Shown here piece after piece: positions 1 to 8,110 of a stretch of 64,000 nt of DNA. The stretch comes from Nocardia asteroides. Lineage in GTDB: Bacteria; Actinomycetota; Actinomycetes; Mycobacteriales; Mycobacteriaceae. Made by a program: the position numbers and the translations under genes. Under the pieces are notes generated by a model. The model was given only the letters and a program-made list of their open reading frames with translations, did no database searches and had not been told where the DNA came from. Location of the stretch: positions 4,092,001 through 4,156,000 of the forward strand of contig CP082844.1 of the NCBI GenBank assembly GCA_019930625.1, given 5' to 3'. Positions within the stretch are counted from its first letter, which is position 1. The number at the start of each line of letters is the position of its first letter.

Positions 1-1263
1 CCGATCTGCTATCAAGACGACGATGCCCGCGCCCGCCTCGCCGGGCTCGCCGACGGCTGGCTGTCGCACGACCGGCGCATCCTGGTGCCCTGCGACGACT
101 CGGTGGTGCGTTCGCTGGACGGCCGGGAACTGCCCGTCCGGCGCTCGCGCGGTTACGCGCCCCTGCCCCTGCTGCTGCCCGTGCCACTGCCGCCGACCCT
201 CGCGGTCGGCGCGGACCTCAAGAACACCTGCGCGATGGCGGAGGGCCGCTACGCCTGGCTGAGCCAGCACATCGGCGACATGGACGACCTGGCGACGCTG
301 CGTTCCTTCGACGCCGCCCAGCGGCACCTCGGAGAACTCACCGGGGTACGCCCGGTCCAGTTCGTCGCCGACGCACACCCGGGCTATCGCTCCACCGCAT
401 GGGCGCGCAGGCACGCCGGGGAGCGAACCGTGTACACCGTCCAGCACCACCACGCCCACATCGCCGCCGTCATGGGCGAGCACGGACTCGGCCCCACCGA
501 GCAGGTGGTCGGCATAGCCTTCGACGGCACCGGGTTCGGGCCGGACGGCGCGGTGTGGGGCGGCGAGGTGCTGCTGGCGGGCTACAAGGGCTACCGCCGC
601 CTGGCCCACCTGAAGTACGTCCCGCTGGCGGGCGGCGATCTCGCGGTGCGCAGGCCCTACCGCATGGCGCTGGCCCACCTGCGAGCGGCAGGCATCGAGT
701 GGGCCGAGGACATCCCCGCGGTCGCGGCCTGCCCGCCCGCCGAGCGATCGGTGCTGGCCCACCAGTTCCGGACCGGATTGGGCTGCGCGCCGACGTCGAG
801 CATGGGCCGGTTGTTCGACGCGGTGTCCTCGCTGTGCGGCGTGCGGCACGTCGTCGACTACGAAGCCCAGGCGGCGATCGAGTTGGAGGGGTTGTCGCGC
901 ACCGGCGCGGAGGGCGCCGTCGCATACCGGTTCCCGGTGGACGACGGCGATCCCGCCGTGATTGATCCCGCGCCGGTGCTGGCGGCCGTGGTCGCCGACA
1001 TTCGCGCGGGCGCGCCCGCACAGGTGGTCGGCGCGCGGTTCCACGCCGCCTTGGCCCGGTTGGTGCTCGATCTCGCGGCTCGCTACGCCGCCGCGTCGGC
1101 GGCCGTCGCCCTGTCCGGCGGCGTCTTCCAGAACGCCCTGCTACTCGCGCGGTCGTGTGCGCTGCTGCGCGACAACGGGTTCACCGTGATCACCCACCGC
1201 CGGCTGCCACCCAACGACGGTGGCCTCGCGTTCGGGCAACTCCTCGCGTGCAGCGAGGGATGA
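1..1263 (+). CDS. hypF: Carbamoyltransferase HypF, C-terminal part (gene truncated by window edge)
   Basis: HypF converts carbamoyl phosphate to a carbamoyl group on the C-terminal cysteine of HypE, the precursor of the cyanide ligands of the [NiFe] centre. The frame is open from base 1, so the gene begins to the left; 420 codons are visible. The fragment starts inside the YrdC-like domain (PICYQDDDARARLAG, then RRILVPCDDSVVR) and runs through the Kae1-like domain, with VQHHHAHIAAVMGEHG, GIAFDGTGFGPDGAVWGGE and ALSGGVFQNALLLAR. The N-terminal acylphosphatase and zinc-finger parts are outside the window. It ends 16 bp before hypC and shares its direction. All family motifs seen are intact. Confidence 0.95.
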   Translation, partial: PICYQDDDARARLAGLADGWLSHDRRILVPCDDSVVRSLDGRELPVRRSRGYAPLPLLLPVPLPPTLAVGADLKNTCAMAEGRYAWLSQHIGDMDDLATLRSFDAAQRHLGELTGVRPVQFVADAHPGYRSTAWARRHAGERTVYTVQHHHAHIAAVMGEHGLGPTEQVVGIAFDGTGFGPDGAVWGGEVLLAGYKGYRRLAHLKYVPLAGGDLAVRRPYRMALAHLRAAGIEWAEDIPAVAACPPAERSVLAHQFRTGLGCAPTSSMGRLFDAVSSLCGVRHVVDYEAQAAIELEGLSRTGAEGAVAYRFPVDDGDPAVIDPAPVLAAVVADIRAGAPAQVVGARFHAALARLVLDLAARYAAASAAVALSGGVFQNALLLARSCALLRDNGFTVITHRRLPPNDGGLAFGQLLACSEG

Positions 1264-1279
1264 GCGAAGGAGAGCAACG

Positions 1280-1606
1280 ATGTGTCTTGCGGTACCAGGC
1301 AAAGTACTCAGCCTGCACGAGCGGGACGGCACGTTGATGTCGGTCGTCGACTTCGGCGGCCTGCACAAGGACGTGTGCCTGCAATACATCCCGGACGCGG
1401 CGGTCGGTGACTACGTCGTGGTCCACGTCGGCTTCGCGATCCAGCGGTTGGACGAGGAGTCCGCGTTGCGGACCCTGGCCGAGTTCGAGCACCTCGGCGT
1501 ACTGAACGAGGAATTCGGCGACGGCTTCGAGATCGCCGCCAAGCAGGCGGGTGTGGACAACCCCGCCGCCGAACCACCACGTGAGCAACCGGAGGCGACG
1601 TCATGA
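1280..1606 (+). CDS. hypC: Hydrogenase assembly chaperone HypC
   Basis: HypC is a small chaperone that works with HypD in building and delivering the Fe(CN)2CO group to the hydrogenase large subunit. The protein is 108 aa and starts MCLAVPGKV, the family signature whose Cys2 is essential. An upstream in-frame ATG would add 20 residues before this Cys, so ATG 1280 is preferred; it has a GAAGGAGA ribosome site 8 bases upstream. The body shows [16 protein letters not shown] and [20 protein letters not shown]. The tail is somewhat longer than the usual 75-95 aa. The stop overlaps the hypD start as ATGA. Confidence 0.95.
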   Translation: MCLAVPGKVLSLHERDGTLMSVVDFGGLHKDVCLQYIPDAAVGDYVVVHVGFAIQRLDEESALRTLAEFEHLGVLNEEFGDGFEIAAKQAGVDNPAAEPPREQPEATS

Positions 1607-2715
1607 AGTACCTGGACGAATTCAGCAACCCCGAGCTGGCCCAGCACTTGCTCGATCGGATCCGCAGCGCGACCAGCCGCCGCTGGGCGATCATGGAAGT
1701 CTGCGGCGGGCAGACCCATTCGATCATCCGCCACGGCATAGACCAGCTGCTGCCCGACCAGATCGAGATGATCCACGGTCCCGGTTGCCCGGTCTGCGTC
1801 ACCCCGCTCGAGGTGATCGACAAAGCGCTGGAGATCGCCGCGCAGCCGGGCGTGATCTTCTGCTCGTTCGGCGACATGCTGCGCGTGCCCGGCAGCTCCA
1901 AGGACCTGTTCCGGGTAAAGAGCGAAGGCGGTGACGTCCGGGTGGTGTACTCGCCGCTGGACGCGCTCAACCTGGCCAGGGAGAATCCCGACCGCGAAGT
2001 CGTCTTCTTCGGCATCGGGTTCGAGACGACCGCCCCGGCCAACGCCATGACGGTGTATCAAGCGAAACGGCTCGGCATCCGGAATTTCTCGCTGCTGGTC
2101 TCGCACGTGCTGGTCCCGCCCGCGATCGCCGCGATCATGGAGTCGCCGACCTGCCGGGTCCAGGGCTTCCTGGCGGCAGGGCACGTCTGCACCGTGATGG
2201 GCACCGAAGAGTATCCGCCGCTGGCCGAGCAGTACCGGGTGCCGATGGTGGTCACCGGATTCGAGCCACTGGACATCCTGGAAGGTATCCGCCGCACCGT
2301 GCTGCAACTGGAGTCGGGCAGGCACGAAGTGGAGAACGCCTACCCCCGGGCGGTGGCCGCGGCGGGCAACCCCGCCGCGAAAGCCATGCTGCAGGACGTC
2401 TTCGAGGTCACCGACCGGGCCTGGCGCGGCATCGGCGTGATCCCGCGCAGCGGCTGGCGGCTGTCGGACCGCTATCGCGAATTCGACGCCGAACACCGCT
2501 TCGCCGTGGGCGACCTGCACACCGCCGAGTCGTCCGTCTGCCGCTCCGGCGAGGTGCTGCAAGGGTTGATCAAACCGAACGAGTGCGCCGCCTTCGGCAA
2601 GGAGTGCACGCCGCGTAACCCGTTGGGCGCCACCATGGTGTCCTCGGAAGGCGCGTGCGCCGCCTACTACCTGTACCGGCGTCTCGACCTGCCCGCGGAG
2701 GTGGCACATGCGTGA
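1603..2715 (+). CDS. hypD: Hydrogenase maturation iron-sulfur protein HypD
   Basis: HypD is the [4Fe-4S] scaffold on which the Fe(CN)2CO unit is assembled with HypC. The 370 aa length is normal. Conserved cysteine motifs are present: CGGQTHSI near residue 34, [11 protein letters not shown] near 60-70, and C-terminal [25 protein letters not shown] for cluster binding. [12 protein letters not shown] and [12 protein letters not shown] are also typical. The ATG sits in the ATGA overlap with hypC and the end overlaps hypE by 8 bases, so hypC, hypD and hypE are probably translationally coupled. Confidence 0.96.
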   Translation: MKYLDEFSNPELAQHLLDRIRSATSRRWAIMEVCGGQTHSIIRHGIDQLLPDQIEMIHGPGCPVCVTPLEVIDKALEIAAQPGVIFCSFGDMLRVPGSSKDLFRVKSEGGDVRVVYSPLDALNLARENPDREVVFFGIGFETTAPANAMTVYQAKRLGIRNFSLLVSHVLVPPAIAAIMESPTCRVQGFLAAGHVCTVMGTEEYPPLAEQYRVPMVVTGFEPLDILEGIRRTVLQLESGRHEVENAYPRAVAAAGNPAAKAMLQDVFEVTDRAWRGIGVIPRSGWRLSDRYREFDAEHRFAVGDLHTAESSVCRSGEVLQGLIKPNECAAFGKECTPRNPLGATMVSSEGACAAYYLYRRLDLPAEVAHA

Positions 2716-3784
2716 GGACGGCGCCGCCTCCCCGACGATCGATATGGAGGGCTGGGTCTGCCCGATGCCGCTGCGGGATTCGCCGAATATCGTGATGGGT
2801 CACGGCGGCGGCGGCGCGATGTCCGGCGAGCTCATCGAGCATCTGTTCCTGCCCGCGTTCGGCCCGGCCGCGAGCGCGGACCTGGCCGACTCCGCGGTGG
2901 TCACGCTCGATGGCGCGCGACTGGCATTCTCTACCGATTCGTTCGTCGTAAAGCCGATAGTGTTCCCCGGCGGCACGATCGGTGAGCTCGCGGTCAACGG
3001 CACGGTGAACGATCTGGCCATGTCCGGTGCGCGTCCGATGGTGCTGTCCACCGCGTTCATCCTCGAGGAGGGCACCGCGCTGGCCGACATCGCGCGCATC
3101 GCGCAGGCGGTCGGCACCGCCGCGCTGGCGGCGGAAGTCCGGCTGGTCACCGGGGACACCAAGGTCGTCGACGCCGGGCACGGCGACGGTATCTACATCA
3201 ACACCGCCGGAATCGGTGTGGTGGCCCCCGAGGTGGACATCCGGCCGCAACGGGCGGCACCGGGCGACGTCGTGCTGGTCAGCGGCGACATCGGCGTGCA
3301 CGGTGTGGCGGTGCTCAGTTGCCGCGAGGGACTGGAGTTCGGCACCACCGTGCTCAGCGACACCGCGCCGCTGCACGGATTGGTCGCGGCGATGCTGGCG
3401 ACCGGCGCGGACGTGCACGTGTTGCGCGATCCCACCCGCGGCGGCGTCGCGGCCTCGCTCAACGAGATCGCGCGCGCCGCGAAGGTCGGTGTGTCGCTGG
3501 ACGAGCGCCAGCTCCCGGTGCCCGACGGCGTGCGCGACGCGTGCGGCCTGCTCGGGCTGGACCCCATGTACGTGGCCAACGAGGGCAAGTTGCTGGCGTT
3601 CGTCCCGCCGGAGGACGCCGACCGCGTGCTGGCGGCGATGCGGGAGCACCCGCTGGGCGCGCAGGCCGCGGCGATCGGCCGATGCGTCGCCGAACATCCC
3701 GGCATGGTGGTGGCTCGCACGGCGCTCGGCGGAACGCGCGTGGTGGATCTGCCCGCGGGTGAGCAACTGCCGCGAATCTGCTGA
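2708..3784 (+). CDS. hypE: Carbamoyl dehydratase HypE
   Basis: HypE accepts the carbamoyl group from HypF on its last residue and dehydrates it with ATP to a thiocyanate, the CN donor for the hydrogenase iron. The protein is 358 aa and ends in the diagnostic PRIC, with the acceptor Cys last. It belongs to the PurM/ThiL fold: [17 protein letters not shown] near the N-terminus, [31 protein letters not shown] and [17 protein letters not shown] are family motifs. It overlaps hypD by 8 bases and is followed after 36 bp by a nickel permease. Confidence 0.96.
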   Translation: MREDGAASPTIDMEGWVCPMPLRDSPNIVMGHGGGGAMSGELIEHLFLPAFGPAASADLADSAVVTLDGARLAFSTDSFVVKPIVFPGGTIGELAVNGTVNDLAMSGARPMVLSTAFILEEGTALADIARIAQAVGTAALAAEVRLVTGDTKVVDAGHGDGIYINTAGIGVVAPEVDIRPQRAAPGDVVLVSGDIGVHGVAVLSCREGLEFGTTVLSDTAPLHGLVAAMLATGADVHVLRDPTRGGVAASLNEIARAAKVGVSLDERQLPVPDGVRDACGLLGLDPMYVANEGKLLAFVPPEDADRVLAAMREHPLGAQAAAIGRCVAEHPGMVVARTALGGTRVVDLPAGEQLPRIC

Positions 3785-3820
3785 CGCGGTCCGCGAATCG
3801 GTCCGCAGCTGGAAGGCGAG

Positions 3821-4948
3821 GTGTGCGTCATCGTCCGGATCGCCGATACCGCCGCGCCGCCGCGCGGCTTGCCGGCCCGCCTGGACGGGCGGCAGAGACG
3901 CGGCGTCGCGGGGATGGCGTCGGTCGTCGTCGCGCTGCACGTCCTCGGGTGGTCGGCGCTGCTGCTGGTGGTGGTGCCCGGCGGGTACGTCGTGGACGGT
4001 GCGGTGTTCGGCGTCGGCCTCGGCGTCACCGCCTACACACTCGGCATGCGGCACGCGTTCGACGCCGACCACATCGCCGCGATCGACAACACCACCCGCA
4101 AGCTGGTCGCGGACGGGCGCAAGCCGCTGTCGGTCGGGTTCTGGTTCTCCCTCGGGCACTCCACCATCGTTTTCGTCCTCGTCGCGCTGCTGGCGTTCGG
4201 CGTCAAGGCGCTGGCCGGGAACCTGCGCGACGACGACTCCGGGCTGCACCGATGGACCGGTGTTCTCGGCACCGGCATCTCGGGGAGCTTCCTGCTCGCC
4301 ATCGGCCTGTTGAATCTGGTCTCGCTGATCGGGATCTGGCGAGTGTTCCGCGGGATGCGTCGCGGGACATACGACGAGGCCGAGTTGCGGCAGAAGTTGA
4401 ACGACCGGGGCGCCCTGCAGCGGGTGATCGGACCGCTTACCCGGGCGGTGCGCGCGCCGTGGCAGATGTACCCGGTCGGGCTGCTGTTCGGCCTCGGCTT
4501 CGACACCGTCACCGAGGTCGGCCTACTGGTGATCGCGGGCGGCGCGGCGGCGACCGACCTGCCGTGGTACGCGATTCTCGTCCTGCCCGTGCTGTTCTCG
4601 GCGGGGATGACGCTCTTCGACGCCCTCGACGGGGCGTTCATGAACTACGCCTACGGGTGGGCGTTCGCGGGGCCGTTGCGCACCGTCTACTACAACATCG
4701 TCGTCACGGGCCTGTCGGTCGCCGTTGCCCTGTTGATCGGAGCGCAGGAGATGATCTCGTTGCTGACCGCCGAACTCGGCATCGCCGACGGTCCGTTGGC
4801 ATGGGTCGGCGGATTGGACCTCGGCGCCATGGGATTCCTCATCGTCGGGCTGTTCGTGCTCACCTGGGCGGTGGCGGTCGCGGTGTGGCGTTTCGGCCGG
4901 CTGGAGCAGCGGTGGTCGCCCGGGCCCGTCGGTGAAAGGCCCTGCTGA
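3821..4948 (+). CDS. NiCoT-family nickel/cobalt permease
   Basis: High-affinity secondary transporter that imports Ni2+ (or Co2+) across the cytoplasmic membrane. The 375 aa protein contains the NiCoT signature in GMRHAFDADHIAAIDN, followed by FWFSLGHSTIVF and GLLFGLGFDTVTEVGLL. About eight hydrophobic segments are visible. The GTG start at 3821 has GGAAGGCGAG a few bases upstream. The gene follows hypE and its stop overlaps the next start by one base, so nickel supply for hydrogenase is the likely role. The metal cannot be told from sequence; I see no nickel or cobalamin riboswitch in the 36 bp leader. Confidence 0.93.
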   Translation: MCVIVRIADTAAPPRGLPARLDGRQRRGVAGMASVVVALHVLGWSALLLVVVPGGYVVDGAVFGVGLGVTAYTLGMRHAFDADHIAAIDNTTRKLVADGRKPLSVGFWFSLGHSTIVFVLVALLAFGVKALAGNLRDDDSGLHRWTGVLGTGISGSFLLAIGLLNLVSLIGIWRVFRGMRRGTYDEAELRQKLNDRGALQRVIGPLTRAVRAPWQMYPVGLLFGLGFDTVTEVGLLVIAGGAAATDLPWYAILVLPVLFSAGMTLFDALDGAFMNYAYGWAFAGPLRTVYYNIVVTGLSVAVALLIGAQEMISLLTAELGIADGPLAWVGGLDLGAMGFLIVGLFVLTWAVAVAVWRFGRLEQRWSPGPVGERPC

Positions 4949-5679
4949 TGACCGGCAGCGGCGCGGAGATGTTCGCCCGGTACGCCTACGCGCCCAATCG
5001 GCTCGGCTACTGCGGTCCGCCCGACGCGGCCGCCCTGCGGGACGGCTCGGAAGACCAGGTGCGCGCGGTGGCGCGCCGTTTCACCGGGGCGTGGCCCTAC
5101 CTGCGCGTGATGGCGCGGATGACCGGGATCGCCGATCCACTCGACCGCCGCCTCGTCGAGTCCTATTGGCTGGGCGGCGGAGTGGGCGCGGAACTGGACG
5201 CAGGCGAGTTCACCGCCGAACTGCTGGCACTGCTCGGCCCCGTCGCCGGTGGATATTGGACGTACTTGACCCCGGAGCTGGCCGAGGAGGCCGCGGCCAA
5301 TCACTGCTTCCACGTTTTCGGCGTATACCCGTGGTCGCGGCTGTTGCGGCACGGCAACGATCATCCCTTGCGCGTGCTCGACAGCTGCCGGATCACCTGG
5401 GGGACCGTGCTGGACCGTACCGGCGCACAGGTCGTGCTGCGCTACCGCGAACTCGACTGGGACGGAGAGCGTCTCGCGCTCTCGGCGGAAACGTCTCGAG
5501 CCGTTCCGATCCACGTGGACGGGTATGCGGCGGTGCCGGATGTCGCGGTGGGGGAGCGGGTCGCGGTCCATTGGGGGCGGCTGTGCGGCCGCTTGGACGA
5601 CGCCCAGGTGAGCGCTCTGGCGGCGGGTACGGCGCGTCAGCTCGAGCTCACCAACCGACGGCTGGCCGCACGACGATGA
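4948..5679 (+). CDS. Uncharacterised hydrogenase-locus protein (DUF6390-like)
   Basis: A 243 aa protein with no signal peptide and no membrane segment. It begins MTGSGAEMFARYAYAPNRLGYCGPPD, then has AVARRFTGAWPYLRVMARMTG, VESYWLGGGVGAELDAG and NHCFHVFGVYPWSRLLRHG. It resembles proteins labelled DUF6390 found beside actinobacterial [NiFe]-hydrogenase genes; that label is from memory. The start overlaps the stop of the nickel permease (TGATG), so it is the last gene of the hyp operon. I see no known catalytic motif. A maturation or regulatory role is inferred from position only. Confidence 0.75.
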   Translation: MTGSGAEMFARYAYAPNRLGYCGPPDAAALRDGSEDQVRAVARRFTGAWPYLRVMARMTGIADPLDRRLVESYWLGGGVGAELDAGEFTAELLALLGPVAGGYWTYLTPELAEEAAANHCFHVFGVYPWSRLLRHGNDHPLRVLDSCRITWGTVLDRTGAQVVLRYRELDWDGERLALSAETSRAVPIHVDGYAAVPDVAVGERVAVHWGRLCGRLDDAQVSALAAGTARQLELTNRRLAARR

Positions 5680-5757
5680 GGCTCGCGGGGGGCACCGGAA
5701 CACGCGACGGCCGCGCGAGTTACCGCGCGGCCGTGGCACTGTCGCCCTTTCGGACCG

Positions 5758-6486
5758 TCAGATCTTGCGGATGACGGTGACGACCTTGCCCAGGATCTGG
5801 GCGTCGTTGCCGGGGATCGGCTCGAAGACCGGGTTGTGCGGCATCAGCCAGACGTCTCGGCCGGTGCGTTTGAAGGTCTTCACCGTGGCCTCGCCATCGA
5901 TCATCGCCGCGACGATGTCGCCGTTGTCGGCGACGTTCTGCTGCCGCACGACCACCCAGTCGCCGTCGCAGATCGCCGCGTCGATCATCGATTGGCCGAC
6001 GACCTTCAGCAGGAACAGGGAACCGTCGCCGACCAGTTCGCGTGGCAGCGGGAACACGTCCTCGACCGCTTGTTCGGCCAGGATCGGGCCACCGGCGGCG
6101 ATGCGGCCGAGCACGGGGACGAACGTGGGAACGGGCCGTTCGACGTCCACGGTGACATCGCCGTCGTCCACGGCCGCGACCGGCAGGCTGGTCACCGACC
6201 GCACCACCTCGTCCAGACCACGGACGTCGACGGCGCGGGGCCGGTTCGGGTCGCGGCGCAGATAGCCCTTGCGCTCCAGGGCGCGCAGCTGATGGGCGAC
6301 CGACGAGGTGGACGTGAGGCCGACGGCGTCGCCGATCTCCCGGATGCTCGGCGGGTAGCCGCGCTCGCTCACCGAGGTGCGGATCACCTCCAGCACTCTG
6401 CGTTGACGCACGGTGAGATCCGCCCCGCTACCCGCCGCGTCGGCGCCGCTTTCGGTCGCGTCTCCCGTGTCGTCCGTCTGCCTCAC
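5758..6486 (-). CDS. lexA: SOS repressor LexA
   Basis: LexA represses DNA-damage genes and cleaves itself when RecA filaments form. The 242 aa protein has an N-terminal winged helix ([26 protein letters not shown], then [19 protein letters not shown]) and a C-terminal S24 protease domain. The cleavage site is Ala121-Gly122 in [13 protein letters not shown]. The catalytic dyad is Ser166 ([16 protein letters not shown]) and Lys203 ([10 protein letters not shown]). The start is GTG with AAGGGCGG upstream. About 35 acidic and flexible residues precede the helix-turn-helix. A cluster of LexA-box-like palindromes lies upstream, so autorepression is likely. Confidence 0.97.
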   Translation of the reverse strand: MRQTDDTGDATESGADAAGSGADLTVRQRRVLEVIRTSVSERGYPPSIREIGDAVGLTSTSSVAHQLRALERKGYLRRDPNRPRAVDVRGLDEVVRSVTSLPVAAVDDGDVTVDVERPVPTFVPVLGRIAAGGPILAEQAVEDVFPLPRELVGDGSLFLLKVVGQSMIDAAICDGDWVVVRQQNVADNGDIVAAMIDGEATVKTFKRTGRDVWLMPHNPVFEPIPGNDAQILGKVVTVIRKI

Positions 6487-6592
6487 CGCAACCGCCCTTT
6501 CCTGCTGTGCCCGGCCGGTTCGTGCCCGGCATGTGTCCTCGTGGCCTGTCGTGTCTTCGGTTCTTCGAATCTAGTCCGGTCACGCGCCGGGA

Positions 6593-6608
6593 TCAAACAT
6601 CTGTTCGA
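6593..6608. promoter_or_regulatory. LexA (SOS) box, lexA-proximal
   Basis: TCAAACATCTGTTCGA differs at one position from the mycobacterial/actinobacterial SOS consensus TCGAAC-N4-GTTCGA. It lies 107 bp upstream of the lexA start in the gap shared with the divergent membrane-protein gene. Binding by LexA is inferred from the match. Confidence 0.8.
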
Positions 6609-6656
6609 CGCATGTCGGGTGTTCCTGCTGACTTTGTCGTCCGGGCGTGGTAGAAA

Positions 6657-6710
6657 TCGAACACCAGTTCTTCGAACATGTGAGCGAATGACTACGGAAC
6701 ATGTGTTCGA
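6657..6710. promoter_or_regulatory. Three further LexA-box-like palindromes upstream of the divergent SOS gene
   Basis: Three half-conserved boxes sit head to tail: 6657-6672 (TCGAACACCAGTTCTT), 6672-6687 (TCGAACATGTGAGCGA) and 6695-6710 (CGGAACATGTGTTCGA). Each has one perfect half-site (TCGAAC or GTTCGA) and two mismatches in the other half. The last ends 52 bases before the ATG at 6763. Together with the box at 6593 they suggest cooperative LexA control of both divergent genes. Confidence 0.7.
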
Positions 6711-6762
6711 CTACGAGTCCGGCTCGAACGGCGACGGAGCACCCACCACGGAGGTTTGTCCG

Positions 6763-7230
6763 ATGAGCACTGCGATCAGCGATACCACTCCATCCACCGA
6801 TGCGACGGGCGCCGAACTCGATCGCCGCGTCATCGATCTCGACCCCGCGCGCGACGATCTCGGATACGAGTCCGTCCAGCGGTTGCTCCGCGGCGCCGCC
6901 CGCGCACGGGCGCTGACGCCCGCGTATCGGTCCGCGGTCGATCGGCGCCCGCCCGGCGCGCGGCCCGGTGGCGGCATGGTCGACTACGACCGGGCGCCAC
7001 GAATTTCCGCGCCACGGCGAGGCTGTGGCGACCATCCGATGCGCCGGGTCGAACAGGCGCAGATCGGCTTCGCGGTGCTCGCCGTCGCCGCGCTGCTCAC
7101 CGCCCTCGTGGTGGTGGGGTTCATCGCCTTGGCGCACGTGCGGGCGGGCGACTGGAGTGAGGGCCAGGGCGCTTCGGTCCCGGCGGCGGTGGAGGGCTCG
7201 GGTATGCCGGGCGGTGGGAATCCCCGCTGA
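6763..7230 (+). CDS. SOS-linked single-pass membrane protein, DivS/Rv2719c position, no LysM domain
   Basis: A 155 aa protein divergent from lexA. In related genera this position holds an SOS-induced cell-division suppressor (Rv2719c/ChiZ, DivS). Residues 1-100 are polar with Arg/Pro-rich stretches, followed by one membrane helix (IGFAVLAVAALLTALVVVGF) and a short 35-residue tail ending GMPGGGNPR. The LysM peptidoglycan-binding domain of Rv2719c is absent, and no LysM-like frame follows the stop. ATG 6763 has GGAGG 8 bases upstream. SOS control is supported by the LexA boxes; division inhibition is inferred from position only. Confidence 0.8.
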   Translation: MSTAISDTTPSTDATGAELDRRVIDLDPARDDLGYESVQRLLRGAARARALTPAYRSAVDRRPPGARPGGGMVDYDRAPRISAPRRGCGDHPMRRVEQAQIGFAVLAVAALLTALVVVGFIALAHVRAGDWSEGQGASVPAAVEGSGMPGGGNPR

Positions 7231-7638
7231 GGAAAGGAAGTCCGGCCTCCCGCGAGACGCGATGGGCCTGCACACCGGTGACCTGGCGCCCGCCACATCG
7301 ATATGGGAAGCCGACTCCGTCGTCGCCCAGGCCGCCCTCGGCGAGGCGATCCGCGACTGACTCGCCCGTGGTCGCCTCGCCGCCTGGTGGCCGGACCTAC
7401 GGGCGCGGACCTGACCGGCCTGGCGGATCGCCGGATGAGGAAGCCGACAGCCGGGGTGAGTGCGACGATCCGGGAACCCGGACGGGTATCCTCGAAGTGT
7501 TATGCAGGTGTTCCGCGTGTCGCACGAGGAACACCTGGTGCCGGGGTATAGACCTCTGTACACGGGCTCGCCGGGCCGATCGCCGCGATCGGCGCCCGGT
7601 CCGGACGCGAGCACGCGCATCGACGAAGGATTTCTCGG
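7231..7638. other. 408-bp gap between the SOS membrane gene and nrdR
   Basis: No convincing gene. A 32-codon ATG frame at 7262-7360 has its nearest purine-rich stretch (GGAAAGGAAG, 7231-7240) too far upstream. The main content is a strong hairpin at 7505-7537. The nrdR ribosome site GAAGGA is at 7624-7629. Confidence 0.5.
7505..7537. promoter_or_regulatory. Perfect long hairpin upstream of nrdR
   Basis: CAGGTGTTCC (7505-7514) is the exact reverse complement of GGAACACCTG (7528-7537). The 13-nt loop itself has CGTG/CACG arms (7516-7519, 7523-7526), giving a stem of 10 plus 4 bp with a single G/A bulge. No T-run follows. It could terminate transcription of the upstream gene, or act as an operator or RNA element for nrdR, whose start is 101 bp downstream. 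Confidence 0.7.
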
Positions 7639-8109
7639 ATGCATTGCCCGTACTGCCGACACCCCGACTCGCGGGTGGTGGACTCGCGCGAGGCCGACGA
7701 AGGCGCGGCCATCCGCCGTCGCCGCGCGTGCCCGCAGTGTGGGCGGCGATTCACCACGGTGGAGACCGCCATCCTGTCGGTGGTCAAGCGTAGCGGCGTC
7801 ACCGAGCCGTTCAGTCGCGAGAAGGTCATCCGTGGTGTGCGCCGGGCATGCCAAGGTCGTGAAGTCGACGACGACGCGCTGAACCTGCTCGCGCAGCAGG
7901 TGGAAGACGCGGTGCGCGCCAAGGGATCTCCGGAGGTGCCCAGCCACGAGGTGGGCTTGGCCATCCTCGGCCCCCTGCGCGACCTGGACGAGGTGGCCTA
8001 CCTGCGGTTCGCCTCGGTGTACCGGTCGTTCACCTCGGCCGAGGACTTCGAACGCGAGATCCGCGAGATGCGCCGAGCGCGCGCCGAGGCCTTGTCGGCC
8101 GCCGACTGA
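7639..8109 (+). CDS. nrdR: Transcriptional repressor NrdR
   Basis: NrdR senses ATP/dATP and represses ribonucleotide reductase genes. The 156 aa length is typical. The zinc ribbon uses Cys3/Cys6 (MHCPYC) and Cys31/Cys34 ([13 protein letters not shown]). The ATP-cone domain follows ([20 protein letters not shown], then [20 protein letters not shown] and [14 protein letters not shown]). It ends one base before the stop of the convergent hrpA. The lexA-nrdR neighbourhood is conserved in mycobacteria. Confidence 0.97.
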   Translation: MHCPYCRHPDSRVVDSREADEGAAIRRRRACPQCGRRFTTVETAILSVVKRSGVTEPFSREKVIRGVRRACQGREVDDDALNLLAQQVEDAVRAKGSPEVPSHEVGLAILGPLRDLDEVAYLRFASVYRSFTSAEDFEREIREMRRARAEALSAAD

Positions 8110-8110
8110 C

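Noticed and set aside
3785..3820. Possible cobalamin or nickel riboswitch before the NiCoT permease
   Set aside because: Only 36 bases separate hypE from the permease, too short for a known riboswitch.
7262..7360. Small frame after the SOS membrane gene that might hold a lost LysM domain
   Set aside because: The translation has no LysM-like pattern, and the purine-rich stretch upstream is too far from its ATG.
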